Below are positions 8,783 to 19,055 of a stretch of DNA of 64,000 nucleotides, in pieces. The translations under genes were made by a program, and so were the position numbers. How positions within the stretch are numbered: position 1 is the stretch's first letter; each line of letters starts with the position of its first letter. The notes under the pieces are model-generated. The model worked only from the letters and a program-made list of their open reading frames with translations, had not been told where the DNA came from and searched no databases. This DNA is from Streptomyces sp. DH41 (GTDB taxonomy: Bacteria; Actinomycetota; Actinomycetes; Streptomycetales; Streptomycetaceae). The stretch lies in contig NZ_JARVKY010000015.1 of the NCBI RefSeq assembly GCF_029813785.1, forward strand, positions 62,001 through 126,000, in the 5' to 3' direction.

Positions 8783-9640
8783 GTGCCCCGTCTGTCAGAA
8801 GTAATCGCCGCGCTGGAGAACCTGTGGCCCGCCGAGCGGGCCGAGTCCTGGGACGCGGTCGGCACCGTCGTGGGCGACCCCGACCAGGAGGTCTCCCGGG
8901 TCCTGTTCGCCGTCGACCCGGTCCAGGAGATCGTCGACGAGGCGGTGAAGCTGGGCGCCGACCTGCTCGTCACCCACCACCCGCTGTACCTGCGGGGTAC
9001 GACGACGGTCGCGGCCTCCACCTTCAAGGGCCGCGTGGTGCACACGCTCATCAAGAACGACATCGCCCTGCACGTCGCCCACACCAACGCCGACACCGCC
9101 GACCCGGGCGTCTCCGACGCGCTGGCCGGCGCGCTCGGCCTGCGCGTCGTACGGCCACTGGTGCCGGACCCGGCCGACCCCGAGGGGCGCCGCGGTCTCG
9201 GCCGCGTGTGCGAGCTGGAGCACCCGCTGACCGTCCGGGAGCTCGCCGCCCGCGCCGCCGAGCGGCTGCCCGCCACCGCGCAGGGCATCCGCGTCGCCGG
9301 CGACCCCGAGGCCACCGTCCGCACGGTCGCCGTCAGCGGTGGCTCCGGCGACAGCCTCTTCGACCACGTCCGCGCGGCCGGTGTCGACGCCTTCCTCACC
9401 GCGGACCTGCGCCACCACCCCGTCTCGGAGGCCCGCGCCCACAGTCCCCTCGCGCTGCTCGACGCGGCGCACTGGGCCACCGAGTGGCCCTGGTGCGAGC
9501 TGGGCGCGGCCCAGCTCGACGAGATCTCCGACCGGCACGGCTGGGACCTCAGGGTCCACGTCTCCAAGACGGTCACCGACCCCTGGACCGCCCACGCGGC
9601 GTCCGCCCCGACCTCCAACACAATGGGAGCCCCCAACTGA
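8783..9640 (+). CDS. NIF3/YbgI-like dinuclear-metal protein
   Basis: A 285-aa member of the widespread NIF3/GTP-cyclohydrolase-I-type-2 family, which binds two metal ions. Visible ligand motifs are THHPLYLRG (about residues 63-71), VAHTNADTAD (95-104) and, near the C terminus, DLRHHPVSEA. The product starts at GTG 8783 (PRLSEVIAALENLWP), matching the usual N terminus of the family; upstream sequence is repetitive DNA. It overlaps the next gene by a CTGA junction and the pair is probably translationally coupled. The exact biochemical role of the family is unsettled. Confidence 0.92.
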   Translation: MPRLSEVIAALENLWPAERAESWDAVGTVVGDPDQEVSRVLFAVDPVQEIVDEAVKLGADLLVTHHPLYLRGTTTVAASTFKGRVVHTLIKNDIALHVAHTNADTADPGVSDALAGALGLRVVRPLVPDPADPEGRRGLGRVCELEHPLTVRELAARAAERLPATAQGIRVAGDPEATVRTVAVSGGSGDSLFDHVRAAGVDAFLTADLRHHPVSEARAHSPLALLDAAHWATEWPWCELGAAQLDEISDRHGWDLRVHVSKTVTDPWTAHAASAPTSNTMGAPN

Positions 9641-10380
9641 AAGCCGCGCCCGCCGACCAGATCCGACTCCTCGACGTCCAGGGCCTCGACGTGCGGCTCC
9701 AGCAGCTCGCGCACAAGCGCAGGTCCCTGCCCGAGCACGCCGAGATCGAGTCGCTGACCAAGGACCTCACGCAACTGCGCGACCTGCTCGTCGCCGCGCA
9801 GACCGAGGAGAGCGACTGCGCCCGCGAGCAGACCAAGGCCGAGCAGGACGTGGACCAGGTGCGCCAGCGCGCCACCCGCGACCAGCAGCGCCTGGACTCC
9901 GGCGCCGTCACCTCCCCGAAGGACCTGGAGAACCTCCAGCGCGAGATCACCTCCCTCGCCAAGCGCCAGGGTGACCTCGAGGACGTCGTCCTGGAGGTGA
10001 TGGAGCGCCGCGAGTCCGCGCAGGAGCGGGTCGCCGAGCTGACCGAACGGGTCGGCGCGGTGCAGGGCAAGTCCGACGACGCCGCCGCGCGCCGGGACGC
10101 CGCCGTCGAGGAGCTGGACGCCGAGGCCGCCTCGGTGACCAAGGAGCGCGAGGTCATCGCGGGCTCGGTCCCCGCGGACCTGCTGAAGGTGTACGAGAAG
10201 CTGCGCGAGCAGCAGGGCGGCGTCGGCGCGGCCAAGCTGTACCAGCGCGCCTGCCAGGGATGCCGCCAGGAGCTGGCGATCACCGAGCTGAGCGAGATCC
10301 GCTCGGCGGCCCCCGACACGGTCGTACGCTGCGAGAACTGCCGCCGCATCCTGGTGCGCACGGCCGACTCCGGACTGTAG
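9637..10380 (+). CDS. Coiled-coil protein with C-terminal C4 zinc ribbon
   Basis: A 247-aa protein of the COG1579-like family. Residues about 25-190 are nearly all heptad-type coiled coil, and the C terminus has a zinc ribbon CQGC...CENC. The best start is CTG at 9637 (MKAAPADQIRLLDVQ), overlapping the NIF3 stop as CTGA. No ATG, GTG or TTG occurs in frame before the conserved-looking N terminus, and GGGAG sits eight bases upstream. A CTG start is rare. The protein is predicted cytoplasmic, possibly a nucleic-acid or scaffold factor; its partner is unknown but the NIF3/zinc-ribbon/RNase H order suggests an operon. Confidence 0.9.
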   Translation: MKAAPADQIRLLDVQGLDVRLQQLAHKRRSLPEHAEIESLTKDLTQLRDLLVAAQTEESDCAREQTKAEQDVDQVRQRATRDQQRLDSGAVTSPKDLENLQREITSLAKRQGDLEDVVLEVMERRESAQERVAELTERVGAVQGKSDDAAARRDAAVEELDAEAASVTKEREVIAGSVPADLLKVYEKLREQQGGVGAAKLYQRACQGCRQELAITELSEIRSAAPDTVVRCENCRRILVRTADSGL

Positions 10381-10390
10381 GGCCGGTTCG

Positions 10391-11711
<1,321 letters not shown>

Positions 11712-11737
<26 letters not shown>

Positions 11738-12380
11738 GCCCCGCCGCCTCACGGGCCAGCGCCTCCACACGCCCCCAGTCACGGCCGGCCACCGCGTCCT
11801 TGGGAAGCATCCAGCTGCCCCCGACGCAGCCGACGTTGGGCAGCGCCAGGTACTTGGGCGCGGAGGCCGGGGTGATGCCACCGGTCGGGCAGAAGCGGGC
11901 CTGCGGCAGCGGGGCGGCGAGCGCCTTGAGGTAGGCGGTGCCGCCCGCGGCCTCGGCCGGGAAGAACTTCATCTCCCGCACCCCGTGCTCCAGCAGCGCC
12001 ACCACCTCCGAGGTGGTCGACACCCCCGGCAGGAACGGCACCCCGGACGCCCGCATCGCCGCCAGCAGCCCGTCCGTCCACCCCGGGCTGACCAGGAACC
12101 GGGCCCCGGCCGCCACGACCTCCCCGACCTGCTCCGGCGTGATGACGGTGCCCGCGCCGACCACCGCGCCCGGCACCTCACCGGCGATCGCGCGGATCGC
12201 GTCGAGCGCGACCGGCGTCCGCAGCGTCACCTCGATCGCGGGCAGCCCGCCGGCGACGAGCGCCCGGGCGAGCGGCACGGCGTCGGCGAGGTCGTCGACG
12301 ACCACGACGGGCACGACGGGCGCGAGATCCAGCACCGACGGCGTCGAGACGTGAGGGGAGGAGGGCAGGGGAGAGGTCAT
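11712..12380 (-). CDS. eda: KDPG/KHG aldolase (2-dehydro-3-deoxy-phosphogluconate aldolase)
   Basis: A 222-aa TIM-barrel class I aldolase that splits 2-keto-3-deoxy-6-phosphogluconate to pyruvate and glyceraldehyde 3-phosphate. The catalytic features are visible: GLPAIEVTLRTP with the active-site Glu, GAGTVITPEQ, and VREMKFFPAEAAGG containing the Schiff-base Lys, followed by FCPTGGITPASAPKYL. The length fits the family after an N-terminal extension of about 15 residues. ATG at 12380 has GAGGG upstream. It converges on, and overlaps by 26 bp, the RNase H/phosphatase gene. Confidence 0.92.
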
Positions 12381-12455
12381 GCCCTCATCGTGCCGCTGGT
12401 GAGCACTCTGTGCAATAACCGTTGCGACATACGCAACGGACGAGGAGTCGGTGGC

Positions 12456-13244
12456 TCAGTGAACCTCCGCCACCAGCACATCCAGCGACCACGGCTTCCC
12501 CGCCTTCGCGGGCGCCTGAGCCTCCACCTCGTACCCCAGGTCCCGCAGCGCCTCCACCAGCTCCGCGGGCCCCTCGGGCGCGCTCGCGGACGCCAGCAGA
12601 CTCCGTACGATCCGCCCCTTGGTCGCCTTGTTGAAGTGGCTGACCACCTTCCGGGTCGGCGCGTGCAGCACCCGCACGGTCGCCGTCCGCCCGGCGAGCT
12701 CCCCCTTCGGCTTCCACGCCGCCGCGTACGCCGACGAGCGCAGGTCCAGCACCAGCCGGTCCCCGGCCGCCTCGGGCAGCACCTCGGCCATCGGCGCCCG
12801 CCAGTACGCGCCGAGCGCCCCGAGCCCGGGAAGTCTCACGCCCATCGAGCACCGGTAGGAGGGAATCCGGTCGGTCACCCGCACCGCGCCCCACAGCCCG
12901 GAGAACACGAGCAGCGATCGGGCGGCCCGCTTCTTGGCGGCCGCGTCCAGTGAGGCCAGGCCCAGGGCGTCGTACAGCACGCCGGTGTAGGTCTCCCCGG
13001 CCGGACGCGCCCCCGCCGTCCGCAGCTCCGTGTTCTTGGCGACCTCGCCGCGCAGCCCCTCGCTCAGCCCGAGCACCTCGCGCGCCTTCTCCTCGTCACC
13101 GGCGCACAGCTCGACCAGTTCGCCGAGGACGGTCTCCCGGGCCGGCGTGAGCCCCGGCAGGGACAGCGACTCGGTCTTCAGCGGGGCGCCCCCACCGGAC
13201 GCGGCCTTACCCTCCGACGGGGGCAGCAGGACAAGCACAGACAC
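12456..13244 (-). CDS. yaaA: YaaA-family peroxide-stress protein
   Basis: A 262-aa YaaA/DUF328 protein. The hallmark start MSVLVLLPPSEGK (PPSEGK loop), a YTGVLYDALG motif and the late FNKATKGRIVR and DLGYEV motifs are all present. In Escherichia coli the homolog limits free iron and DNA damage under peroxide stress; here that role is inferred. GTG at 13244 has AAGGAG five bases upstream. Orientation matches the aldolase gene 75 bp downstream. Confidence 0.9.
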   Translation of the reverse strand: MSVLVLLPPSEGKAASGGGAPLKTESLSLPGLTPARETVLGELVELCAGDEEKAREVLGLSEGLRGEVAKNTELRTAGARPAGETYTGVLYDALGLASLDAAAKKRAARSLLVFSGLWGAVRVTDRIPSYRCSMGVRLPGLGALGAYWRAPMAEVLPEAAGDRLVLDLRSSAYAAAWKPKGELAGRTATVRVLHAPTRKVVSHFNKATKGRIVRSLLASASAPEGPAELVEALRDLGYEVEAQAPAKAGKPWSLDVLVAEVH

Positions 13245-13291
13245 TCCTTCACTCCGCGCTCCTGGGCTCCACCACTCCAGGAGGCTCCTGG

Positions 13292-13906
13292 TCAGGGTAC
13301 GGCGTACCCGTCCCGCGCCCGCTCGACGGCTTGTACGAGGCCACCGGCATCGTCGGCGTGCAGGCGCACGACACGCACCTCGCGTCGCCGGCCGAAGAAG
13401 GTGACGTAGGCGACGGGCTCGGCGAGTTCGACGGTGACGGAGGTCTGCGCACCCACGGCGAGATCGAGCTCACCGTCCGTCCGCTCGTGCGTGGTCCGCA
13501 GCTCGCGCCGCACGGAGGCGATCCGCTCCAGCGGTATCCGTACGTCGAAGTGCACGGCCTGGCGCACGCGCAGCGTGCCGGCGTCCGGGTCCAGGACGTG
13601 CGGGCGGACCACGGACGCGGCGTGCAGCCCGACGACGAAGACGATGGCGTACACGTCCAGCACCAGCATCACGAGGTGCGCGGTGGGCCAGTCGCGCAAC
13701 AGCACGGACATCATCACCGTCTCGATCACGCACACGAACCCGAGCCCGGCCATCATCGCGCCCTGACCCCGCGTGTACCCGAAGACGGTCCCACCGGCCG
13801 CCGCCCCGTCGGTCCGCCGCGCCGCCCACAGCCACAGACTGGCCAGCAGTCGCAGCTCGTGACGGATCATGAGGGACGGGACCGTGGCGAAGTAGGGGCT
13901 CCTCAT
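13292..13906 (-). CDS. Membrane protein coupled to a MerR regulator
   Basis: A 204-aa protein with two hydrophobic segments (about residues 48-66 and 75-97) and a cytoplasmic C-terminal half (AVHFDVRIPLERIASVRREL, AEPVAYVTFFGRRREV), a small beta-rich region reminiscent of bacterial PH-like membrane domains. The name of the family is not recognised. Its ATG overlaps the stop of the MerR gene (ATGA), so the two are translationally coupled and the membrane protein is a likely partner or target of the regulator. Confidence 0.78.
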   Translation of the reverse strand: MRSPYFATVPSLMIRHELRLLASLWLWAARRTDGAAAGGTVFGYTRGQGAMMAGLGFVCVIETVMMSVLLRDWPTAHLVMLVLDVYAIVFVVGLHAASVVRPHVLDPDAGTLRVRQAVHFDVRIPLERIASVRRELRTTHERTDGELDLAVGAQTSVTVELAEPVAYVTFFGRRREVRVVRLHADDAGGLVQAVERARDGYAVP

Positions 13907-14700
13907 GACCGCCTCCTCCTCGACGCGATCTCCATGGCCTGCCGGATCGCCTCCGCCTGTCCCGGCGCGAAGTCGGCGTACAGGGCACCCATGAAACCGG
14001 CCCCGGCCCCGGCCCCGGACCCGGCCCCGGACCCGGTCCCGGAATCCAGTACGACGCCCTCCTCGGGCAGCAGCTCCACGGGTACACAGTCGGCGAGCAC
14101 CCGGGCCGCCTCCACCACCCGCGGGTCGTCGGCGCCGGCGTCCGCCAGCTCGTCGAGCAGCGCGTAGGCACGGTGCGCCCGCGCCACCGCCTCCGGCGAT
14201 CCCAGCCCGTCGCGCAGCGCGGCCAGCAGTCCCTCCCGGTCCTCCGGCGCCACCGTGCTCTCCAGCAGCGCCAGCATCTCCCGGTCCCGTATGGCCATGG
14301 GGGAGCCGGAGACGTCCCCCATCCCGGCGAACAGCTCGGCCAGCTCCTCCGACACCGGCCCCTCGGGCGGCAGCGCGCCCTCCGTCCCCAGCAGCGCCCG
14401 CAACCGCGCCCGACGCTCCCGGATCGCCGCCTCCTGCCGTGCCAGATCCGCGTCCAGTTCCTCCAGCACCTCGGTCAGGTCCTTCCCGGCCTCGTCCGCG
14501 AGCACGTCCCGCACCTCCGCCAGCCCGAGCCCCAGCTCGGTCAGCCGCCGGATCCGGGCGAGCACGACGACGTGCCGCAGGGTGTACGTCCGATATCCGT
14601 TGGCCATCCGCTCCGGCTCGGGCAGCAGGCCCTGATGGTGGTAGTGCCGCACGGTCCGCGTGGTGACGCCGACAGTGTCGGCGAGCTCTCCGATTCGCAT
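13903..14700 (-). CDS. MerR-family transcriptional regulator
   Basis: A 265-aa regulator. The N-terminal winged helix is clear: MRIGELADTVGVTTRTVRHY, then GLLPEPERMANGYRTY and a dimerisation coiled coil (about 75-115). The C-terminal 150 residues have no metal-binding cysteines and resemble the TipAS-like helical effector region only loosely. A low-complexity GSGAGSGAGAGAG stretch (about 225-237) precedes the C terminus. The gene is divergent from the Uma2-type gene with about 165 bp between them, and drives the coupled membrane-protein gene downstream. The ligand is unknown. Confidence 0.88.
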   Translation of the reverse strand: MRIGELADTVGVTTRTVRHYHHQGLLPEPERMANGYRTYTLRHVVVLARIRRLTELGLGLAEVRDVLADEAGKDLTEVLEELDADLARQEAAIRERRARLRALLGTEGALPPEGPVSEELAELFAGMGDVSGSPMAIRDREMLALLESTVAPEDREGLLAALRDGLGSPEAVARAHRAYALLDELADAGADDPRVVEAARVLADCVPVELLPEEGVVLDSGTGSGAGSGAGAGAGFMGALYADFAPGQAEAIRQAMEIASRRRRS

Positions 14701-14865
14701 GACTTCAGTAGAAACGTTGACGTTGCGACAGGGTCAAGCGTGACGGGCCCGGCTTCTGACGGCGGGCGTGATCGTGTGCCACGATCGAGGGAACGGTTCC
14801 CGATCTCTCGGACAGGTGATCAGCCGATGTCCCAGTCTGGCGAGCGACCGAAGGAGGGGCGTGAC

Positions 14866-15456
14866 ATGACTGCCATGGCCCATGAGCCGCTGACGCAGGC
14901 GGATGTCCTGCTGGAGGGGTTCCTCGCCCTGGACACGCCGGAAGGCTTCCGGGCCGAGCTGATCGAGGGAGAGATCGTTGTGACGCCGCCGCCGGACGGG
15001 GATCACGAGGACTACATCAATCTGATCGTGAAACAGGTGATCAGACGGTCCAGGACGGACATGGACTTCTCCGGGAACAAGGGCCTGAAGCTCAGGGGCG
15101 GGCTCGACTGTCCTATGGACCACGTCATCCCCGACGGCACCTTCGCTCCCACGGGACTACGTCTGTATCGCGGCGCGGATCCCTGGATGCCCTGTCATGG
15201 CGTCGCCATGGTCCTGGAGGTGACGTCCAGCAAGCCCCATGCCGACCGCGAGGCCAAGCGCCGCTGCTACGCCGGTGGCGGCATTCCCCTCTACCTGCTG
15301 GTCGACCGGCAGGCGTCCTCGATCACGCTGTTCAGCACCCCGGAACGCATCGACCACCGTGACGACTACCGCGAGCACCGCACCCGCCCCCTCGGCAAAC
15401 CGCTCACCCTCCCCGCCCCCTTCGCCTTCGAACTGGACACCGCCGACTTCCTCTGA
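14866..15456 (+). CDS. Uma2 family (DUF820) endonuclease-fold protein
   Basis: A 196-aa protein with the PD-(D/E)XK-like fold of the Uma2 family, expanded in Streptomyces and cyanobacteria. Visible core: GFRAELIEGEIVVTPPPDGDH, VIPDGTFAP, and VLEVTSSKPHADREAKRRCYAGGGIPLYLLVD, giving the E...PD...EV...K arrangement. ATG at 14866 is preceded by a near-perfect AAGGAGG eight bases upstream, so the longer form from 14827 is less likely. Cellular function of the family is unsettled. The gene lies immediately upstream of rnpB. Confidence 0.88.
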   Translation: MTAMAHEPLTQADVLLEGFLALDTPEGFRAELIEGEIVVTPPPDGDHEDYINLIVKQVIRRSRTDMDFSGNKGLKLRGGLDCPMDHVIPDGTFAPTGLRLYRGADPWMPCHGVAMVLEVTSSKPHADREAKRRCYAGGGIPLYLLVDRQASSITLFSTPERIDHRDDYREHRTRPLGKPLTLPAPFAFELDTADFL

Positions 15457-15500
15457 GGCCGTCCGTACGTCCCCGCCACGCCCGGTACCATGGTCCACAC

Positions 15501-15910
15501 GGCAGACGAGCCGGGCGGGCGGCCGCGTGGAGTCCCTTACGGGACTTCCCGAGGAACGTCCGGGCTCCACAGGGCAGGGTGATGGCTAACGGCCACCCGG
15601 GGTGACCCGCGGGACAGTGCCACAGAAAGTAAACCGCCGGAGACTCCGGTCTCCGGTAAGGGTGAAACGGTGGTGTAAGAGACCACCAGTGCCCAGGGCG
15701 ACCTGGGCAGCTAGGTAAACCCCACCCGGAGCAAGGTCAAAAGGAGACACCCCGGTGCCTCTGCGCGGACGTTCGAGGGCTGCCCGCCCGAGTCCGCGGG
15801 TAGACCGCACGAGACCGGCGGCAACGCCGGTCCTAGATGGATGGCCGTCGCCGGCGGGCCCGCGAGGACCCACCGGAACAGAACCCGGCGTACAGCCCGA
15901 CTCGTCTGCC
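15501..15910 (+). ncRNA. rnpB: RNase P RNA (M1 RNA)
   Basis: The catalytic RNA of RNase P, bacterial type A. The ends pair as P1: GGCAGACGAG at 15501-15510 with CTCGTCTGCC at 15901-15910, perfect over ten pairs. Universally conserved core blocks occur in order: GAGGAACGTCCGGGCTCC, CAGAAAGTAAACCGCC, GGTAAGGGTGAAACGGTG, GTAAACCCCACC with GGAGCAAGGTCAA, TAGATGGATGGCCG, and GAACAGAACCCGGCGTACAG near the 3' end. A TACCAT -10 element at 15486-15491 places the start close to the P1 5' strand. The length of about 410 nt is normal for actinobacteria. Confidence 0.96.
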
Positions 15911-15953
15911 GCCACCTGCGCCGAGTCCCACCCGGGCAGCCGTCACGCTCGCC

Positions 15954-16802
15954 TCACTCCTGATCCGGGCGTGACATCCAAGGCGATTTCCGAACCGACG
16001 GCGTGCCCTCGGGGGTGGTGTACACACAAGTGCCGAAGTCGCTCCACCCCGGCTGGAGTCTGTCCCAGTCGCCACTGCTGTAGTAGTCGGTGTCGGCCTC
16101 GCTCAGGGTCACGCCGCCGTCCTCCTGGCGGCCGACGTAATGCTTGTAGCCTCCGTCTCCGACGGACTGGAAGACGTGTAGCTCGGCGCGCCCGTCCTGG
16201 TTCTCGTCCGTCGCACGCACCGCGGCGACGAAGCGCGAGTTCTGAACGCGGATGGTGCCGCTCCGGCTGCCGCTCAGGTCCCGGGCGAGCGGTCCGTAGC
16301 GCACCTCGTGCACGAGCAGGTTGGGGCGGGGGCTGTCCCCGATGTCCTTCTGGCTGTGGAACAACGCCAGATCGAGATAGCCGTCGCCGTCGAAGTCACC
16401 GAACGTGCCCCGGGTCTCCAGGTCCGGCGTCAGCAGGCCGCGGACCTTCGGCCACACGCCGATCGCCTCGCCGACACCGACCTCGACGCGGTCATCGGCC
16501 CGGCTGAAGAGGACGGAGACCTTTCCCGAGAGGTCGGGGTCGCGCAACTCGTCCAGGTGCCCGTCAGCGTCCACGTCGGCGGTCAGGCCGGTGTTGTCGG
16601 TGTCGGAGCACACCACCGTCGGTGCGTGATCACCGGGCTCGGGCCCGGAACTGACGAAGAGCACCGTGGCGACCACTCCCAGAGCGACTCCCGCGCTGAT
16701 GAGGAGCCGCCTTCGGCGGCCTGCGTACAGCCGTCTCAACCGTGAGGGGGGTATGGATATGCCACTGACACTGTCCTGTTGAGCACTCGCGGGTTCCGCC
16801 AT
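15954..16802 (-). CDS. Membrane-anchored FG-GAP/VCBS-like repeat protein
   Basis: A 282-aa protein with a cytoplasmic N terminus of about 30 residues, one transmembrane segment (LLISAGVALGVVATVLFVSS, about 33-52) and an extracellular region. That region holds calcium-loop motifs typical of FG-GAP repeats: DVDADGHLDEL, DFDGDGYLDLALF and DENQDGRAELHVF. Such beta-propeller ectodomains bind Ca and often ligands or glycans. ATG at 16802 has a modest AGGATC site. It is not close enough to neighbours to imply an operon with rnpB, which converges on it. Confidence 0.75.
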   Translation of the reverse strand: MAEPASAQQDSVSGISIPPSRLRRLYAGRRRRLLISAGVALGVVATVLFVSSGPEPGDHAPTVVCSDTDNTGLTADVDADGHLDELRDPDLSGKVSVLFSRADDRVEVGVGEAIGVWPKVRGLLTPDLETRGTFGDFDGDGYLDLALFHSQKDIGDSPRPNLLVHEVRYGPLARDLSGSRSGTIRVQNSRFVAAVRATDENQDGRAELHVFQSVGDGGYKHYVGRQEDGGVTLSEADTDYYSSGDWDRLQPGWSDFGTCVYTTPEGTPSVRKSPWMSRPDQE

Positions 16803-16965
16803 GGCGGGATCCTAGTGTCCGGACACGGCGCCACCGGCGGCGTTGATCACCAGGGCAGCCGTCGGCGGTGGGCCCTCGGACCGATACCGCCCTGACCCGG
16901 ACCAGGCCGAAGCAGGCGCCGGGCCTTCCGGTCCGGCGCCCGCGGGTCCACGACGGGGCAGCGCC

Positions 16966-17385
16966 TCAGTAGGCGATCTGGCCGGTGCTCGCGTTCACTC
17001 CCTTGAACTGGATGTAGAAACCGGACCCGTCCTTCACGTCGGTGGCCGCCAGTGCCCACTGCCCCCTGGCGGCCGTCCGCCAACCGTTGCACGCGCGGGT
17101 CGCCTTGAAGCAGGTCCTGACCTGGCGGGTGTAGTTGGTCTTGATGTTGATGTCGGCACAGCTGCTGGTGGTGTAGGCGTACTTACCGGTGCCGGGCCAG
17201 TGCGCGTTGCTGCCGCTGCTCCCCGGAGTGCCGGTGTAGTACCTCGCGTTGCCCAGGCAGGACTGGATCCCCACCTCTGCCTTCGGTGCCGAGGCGCTGG
17301 CCGCGCCGGTCGTTGCGGCAGCCACTCCACCCCCGAGCAGGACGGCGGTCATCGCGAACGGAACGATACGAGGACGCATTCGCAC
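16966..17385 (-). CDS. Small secreted protein with four cysteines
   Basis: A 139-aa protein. The N terminus MRMRPRIVPFAMTAVLLGGG is a Sec signal with a likely cleavage after ASASA (about 33). The mature part of about 105 residues has four cysteines (CLGN, CADI, CFKA, CNGW), suggesting two disulfides, and many Tyr/Thr/Asn residues. No known family is recognised. GTG at 17385 is chosen because AAGGGGG lies eight bases upstream; ATG at 17379 is the alternative. It is on the same strand as the FG-GAP protein downstream. Confidence 0.7.
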   Translation of the reverse strand: MRMRPRIVPFAMTAVLLGGGVAAATTGAASASAPKAEVGIQSCLGNARYYTGTPGSSGSNAHWPGTGKYAYTTSSCADINIKTNYTRQVRTCFKATRACNGWRTAARGQWALAATDVKDGSGFYIQFKGVNASTGQIAY

Positions 17386-17673
17386 GGAAGTTCCCCCTTG
17401 TTTGAGGTGTTCCTGACACCAAGGAAGCTACCGGCCCCTGCGCCTCAAGGAGTCAACTCAGCGCGGTAACCCTCCGGCGGTACTCGTCAACCACAGATGT
17501 AGACGCAGTGGCCGCCGACGGCTGGGGTCTGTCGAACACTGGACTGCTCGTCGAGGAAGGGGCCGCGGGCCTCGAGCGCCTGCCGGATACCCCTTGCCCC
17601 AGGCGTCGGCGAACCCGGCACGGTTCCGCCTCGGGCAGGCCGCCCTTCCAACCGCAGAATCCGGACCTACGGG

Positions 17674-18351
17674 TCAGCTCGCTCCGCCCTGGCCCGCGCT
17701 GCCCATCGGGCCGACCGTGACGGGGGTGCCGGAGCCGTCGGTGACGGGCAGGGTTGCGGCGCCCGGCCATACGAGGGTGACCGACTTGGTCTCGTTCGGC
17801 GGGGTCACCACGAGGTCGGTGATCCTGACGCCGGAGCCGCCCGAGTCGTTGAGCGGGTAGAAGATGCCGAAGGACACCGACTCACCGCTCTTGAGCACCA
17901 TGGGGTCGGACGCCTCGCCACTGCGCTCGGCGGACAGATCCCCCGCGTTGGTCTTCAGGTCGACGCCCGCGTACCCGGGCAGGGTGCAGTCGCTGCCGCC
18001 GCCGTTCTTGAACGTGACCGCGGTCGAGCCCTTTTCGTCACCGGTGATGGTGGTGTCCGTCGCGCTGATCTCCAGCTCGTCGGTACGGCAGTTGCCACCC
18101 TCGGCGCCCGTGCCGGAACCGCCCCCGGCGGAGTCCGTCCCCCCGCTCTGCTCCGAGTCTCCCTCCTCCGAACCTCCCTGCTTCGAGCCTCCCTGCTCCG
18201 AACCGGCGGAACCCGAGGCGGTGTTCGACGAGGAGGCGGAGGAGGCGGGCGCCCCGTCGCTCTGTGCCGCGCCGTCGTCGCCGTTGCAGGCCGTGAGCGA
18301 GAGACCCGCGACGACGGCCAGGGCGGCGAAGGTGAGCTTGCGAACGCGCAT
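17674..18351 (-). CDS. Lipoprotein with DUF4232-like domain
   Basis: A 225-aa exported lipoprotein. The signal MRVRKLTFAALAVVAGLSL ends in lipobox LTAC (Cys at 22). A Ser/Gly/Glu low-complexity spacer (about 25-88) follows, then a beta-sandwich of the type seen in Streptomyces DUF4232 proteins: CRTDELEISATDTT, CTLPGYAGVDL and VTPPNETKSVTLVWPG. ATG at 18351 has GAGGAAG about eight bases upstream. The role is unknown; such proteins are usually tethered outside the membrane. Confidence 0.82.
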   Translation of the reverse strand: MRVRKLTFAALAVVAGLSLTACNGDDGAAQSDGAPASSASSSNTASGSAGSEQGGSKQGGSEEGDSEQSGGTDSAGGGSGTGAEGGNCRTDELEISATDTTITGDEKGSTAVTFKNGGGSDCTLPGYAGVDLKTNAGDLSAERSGEASDPMVLKSGESVSFGIFYPLNDSGGSGVRITDLVVTPPNETKSVTLVWPGAATLPVTDGSGTPVTVGPMGSAGQGGAS

Positions 18352-19055
18352 CGTTACTTCCTCAGTCTCGGTGGATCATGTCGGCCGCTCGGTCCCCGTC
18401 GGTACGAGTGAGCCTTTCTGATCACCAAGACATGTCCGCCCAACGACCCGTTCCATGCGACCACCGCTCCGGACACTGCTGTTACACAGACCCCGGTACG
18501 TCGAGGACTGTCACGGGGGGAGGCGGTCGGCGCTCGCACCGCGCCGTACCGCTCACCCGGCGCCGTCCGGCCCGGGAATTCGGGGCCCGGACCCGGCGTG
18601 TCCCCGGCCCACCGGATTGCCCGACGCTGGGCGCGGACACCGGTTCCGGTCCCGGGCCGGCACCTTCCGCGCTCAACACCGGCTGGAACAGATCCGTGAC
18701 CCGGTGGCCACCATCTTCGGAAGACCCGCGACATGCCCCTGCCGAAGGCGCTTGCGAAGCGGCTCCTCACACACCAGGAACAATTCGAGCGCCGCTGGGC
18801 CTCCACCTGCGCCGGGCATTCCCCGACGTCGCGGCACCATCCAGATCGGCCACGCGAGCTGCGAGCGTCGCCTCGGCCAGACGCGCTGGAAGAGCCGCGC
18901 TGAACTTGAGCCCGGTCAGTGCGCGGGGGTCCATCTCCGGAAGGCGCAGATGGCCGACGGCGTCCGCAGCCGCCCCGGAAGCACCGTCCGCCACTGGGTA
19001 CACGTGGGGACGGCTTTCGACCGTATCCGGAGGGGTCCTACAAGGGGGAGTGAGC
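18352..19055. other. Long gene-poor stretch
   Basis: About 700 bp without a convincing intact gene. It contains a probable helicase remnant on the minus strand (18767-19003) and otherwise frames with no ribosome sites and no recognisable domains. The lower codon regularity here fits decaying sequence. Confidence 0.5.
18767..19003 (-). pseudogene. Probable DEAD/DEAH helicase C-terminal remnant
   Basis: A 78-codon frame reads LRLPEMDPRALTGLKFSAAL followed by PARLAEATLAARVADLDGAA. From memory this resembles the extreme C-terminal region of Streptomyces DEAD/DEAH-box helicases, which end with a similar LKFSAALP...LA.ATLA block. There is no start region, no helicase core and no ribosome site, and the frame breaks at 18767. 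I read it as a fragment left after deletion or transfer. Similarity is by eye only. Confidence 0.35.

Noticed and set aside
17386..17673. Possible gene between the secreted protein and lipoprotein genes
   Set aside because: Short frames on both strands lack start signals and known motifs; nothing is supportable.
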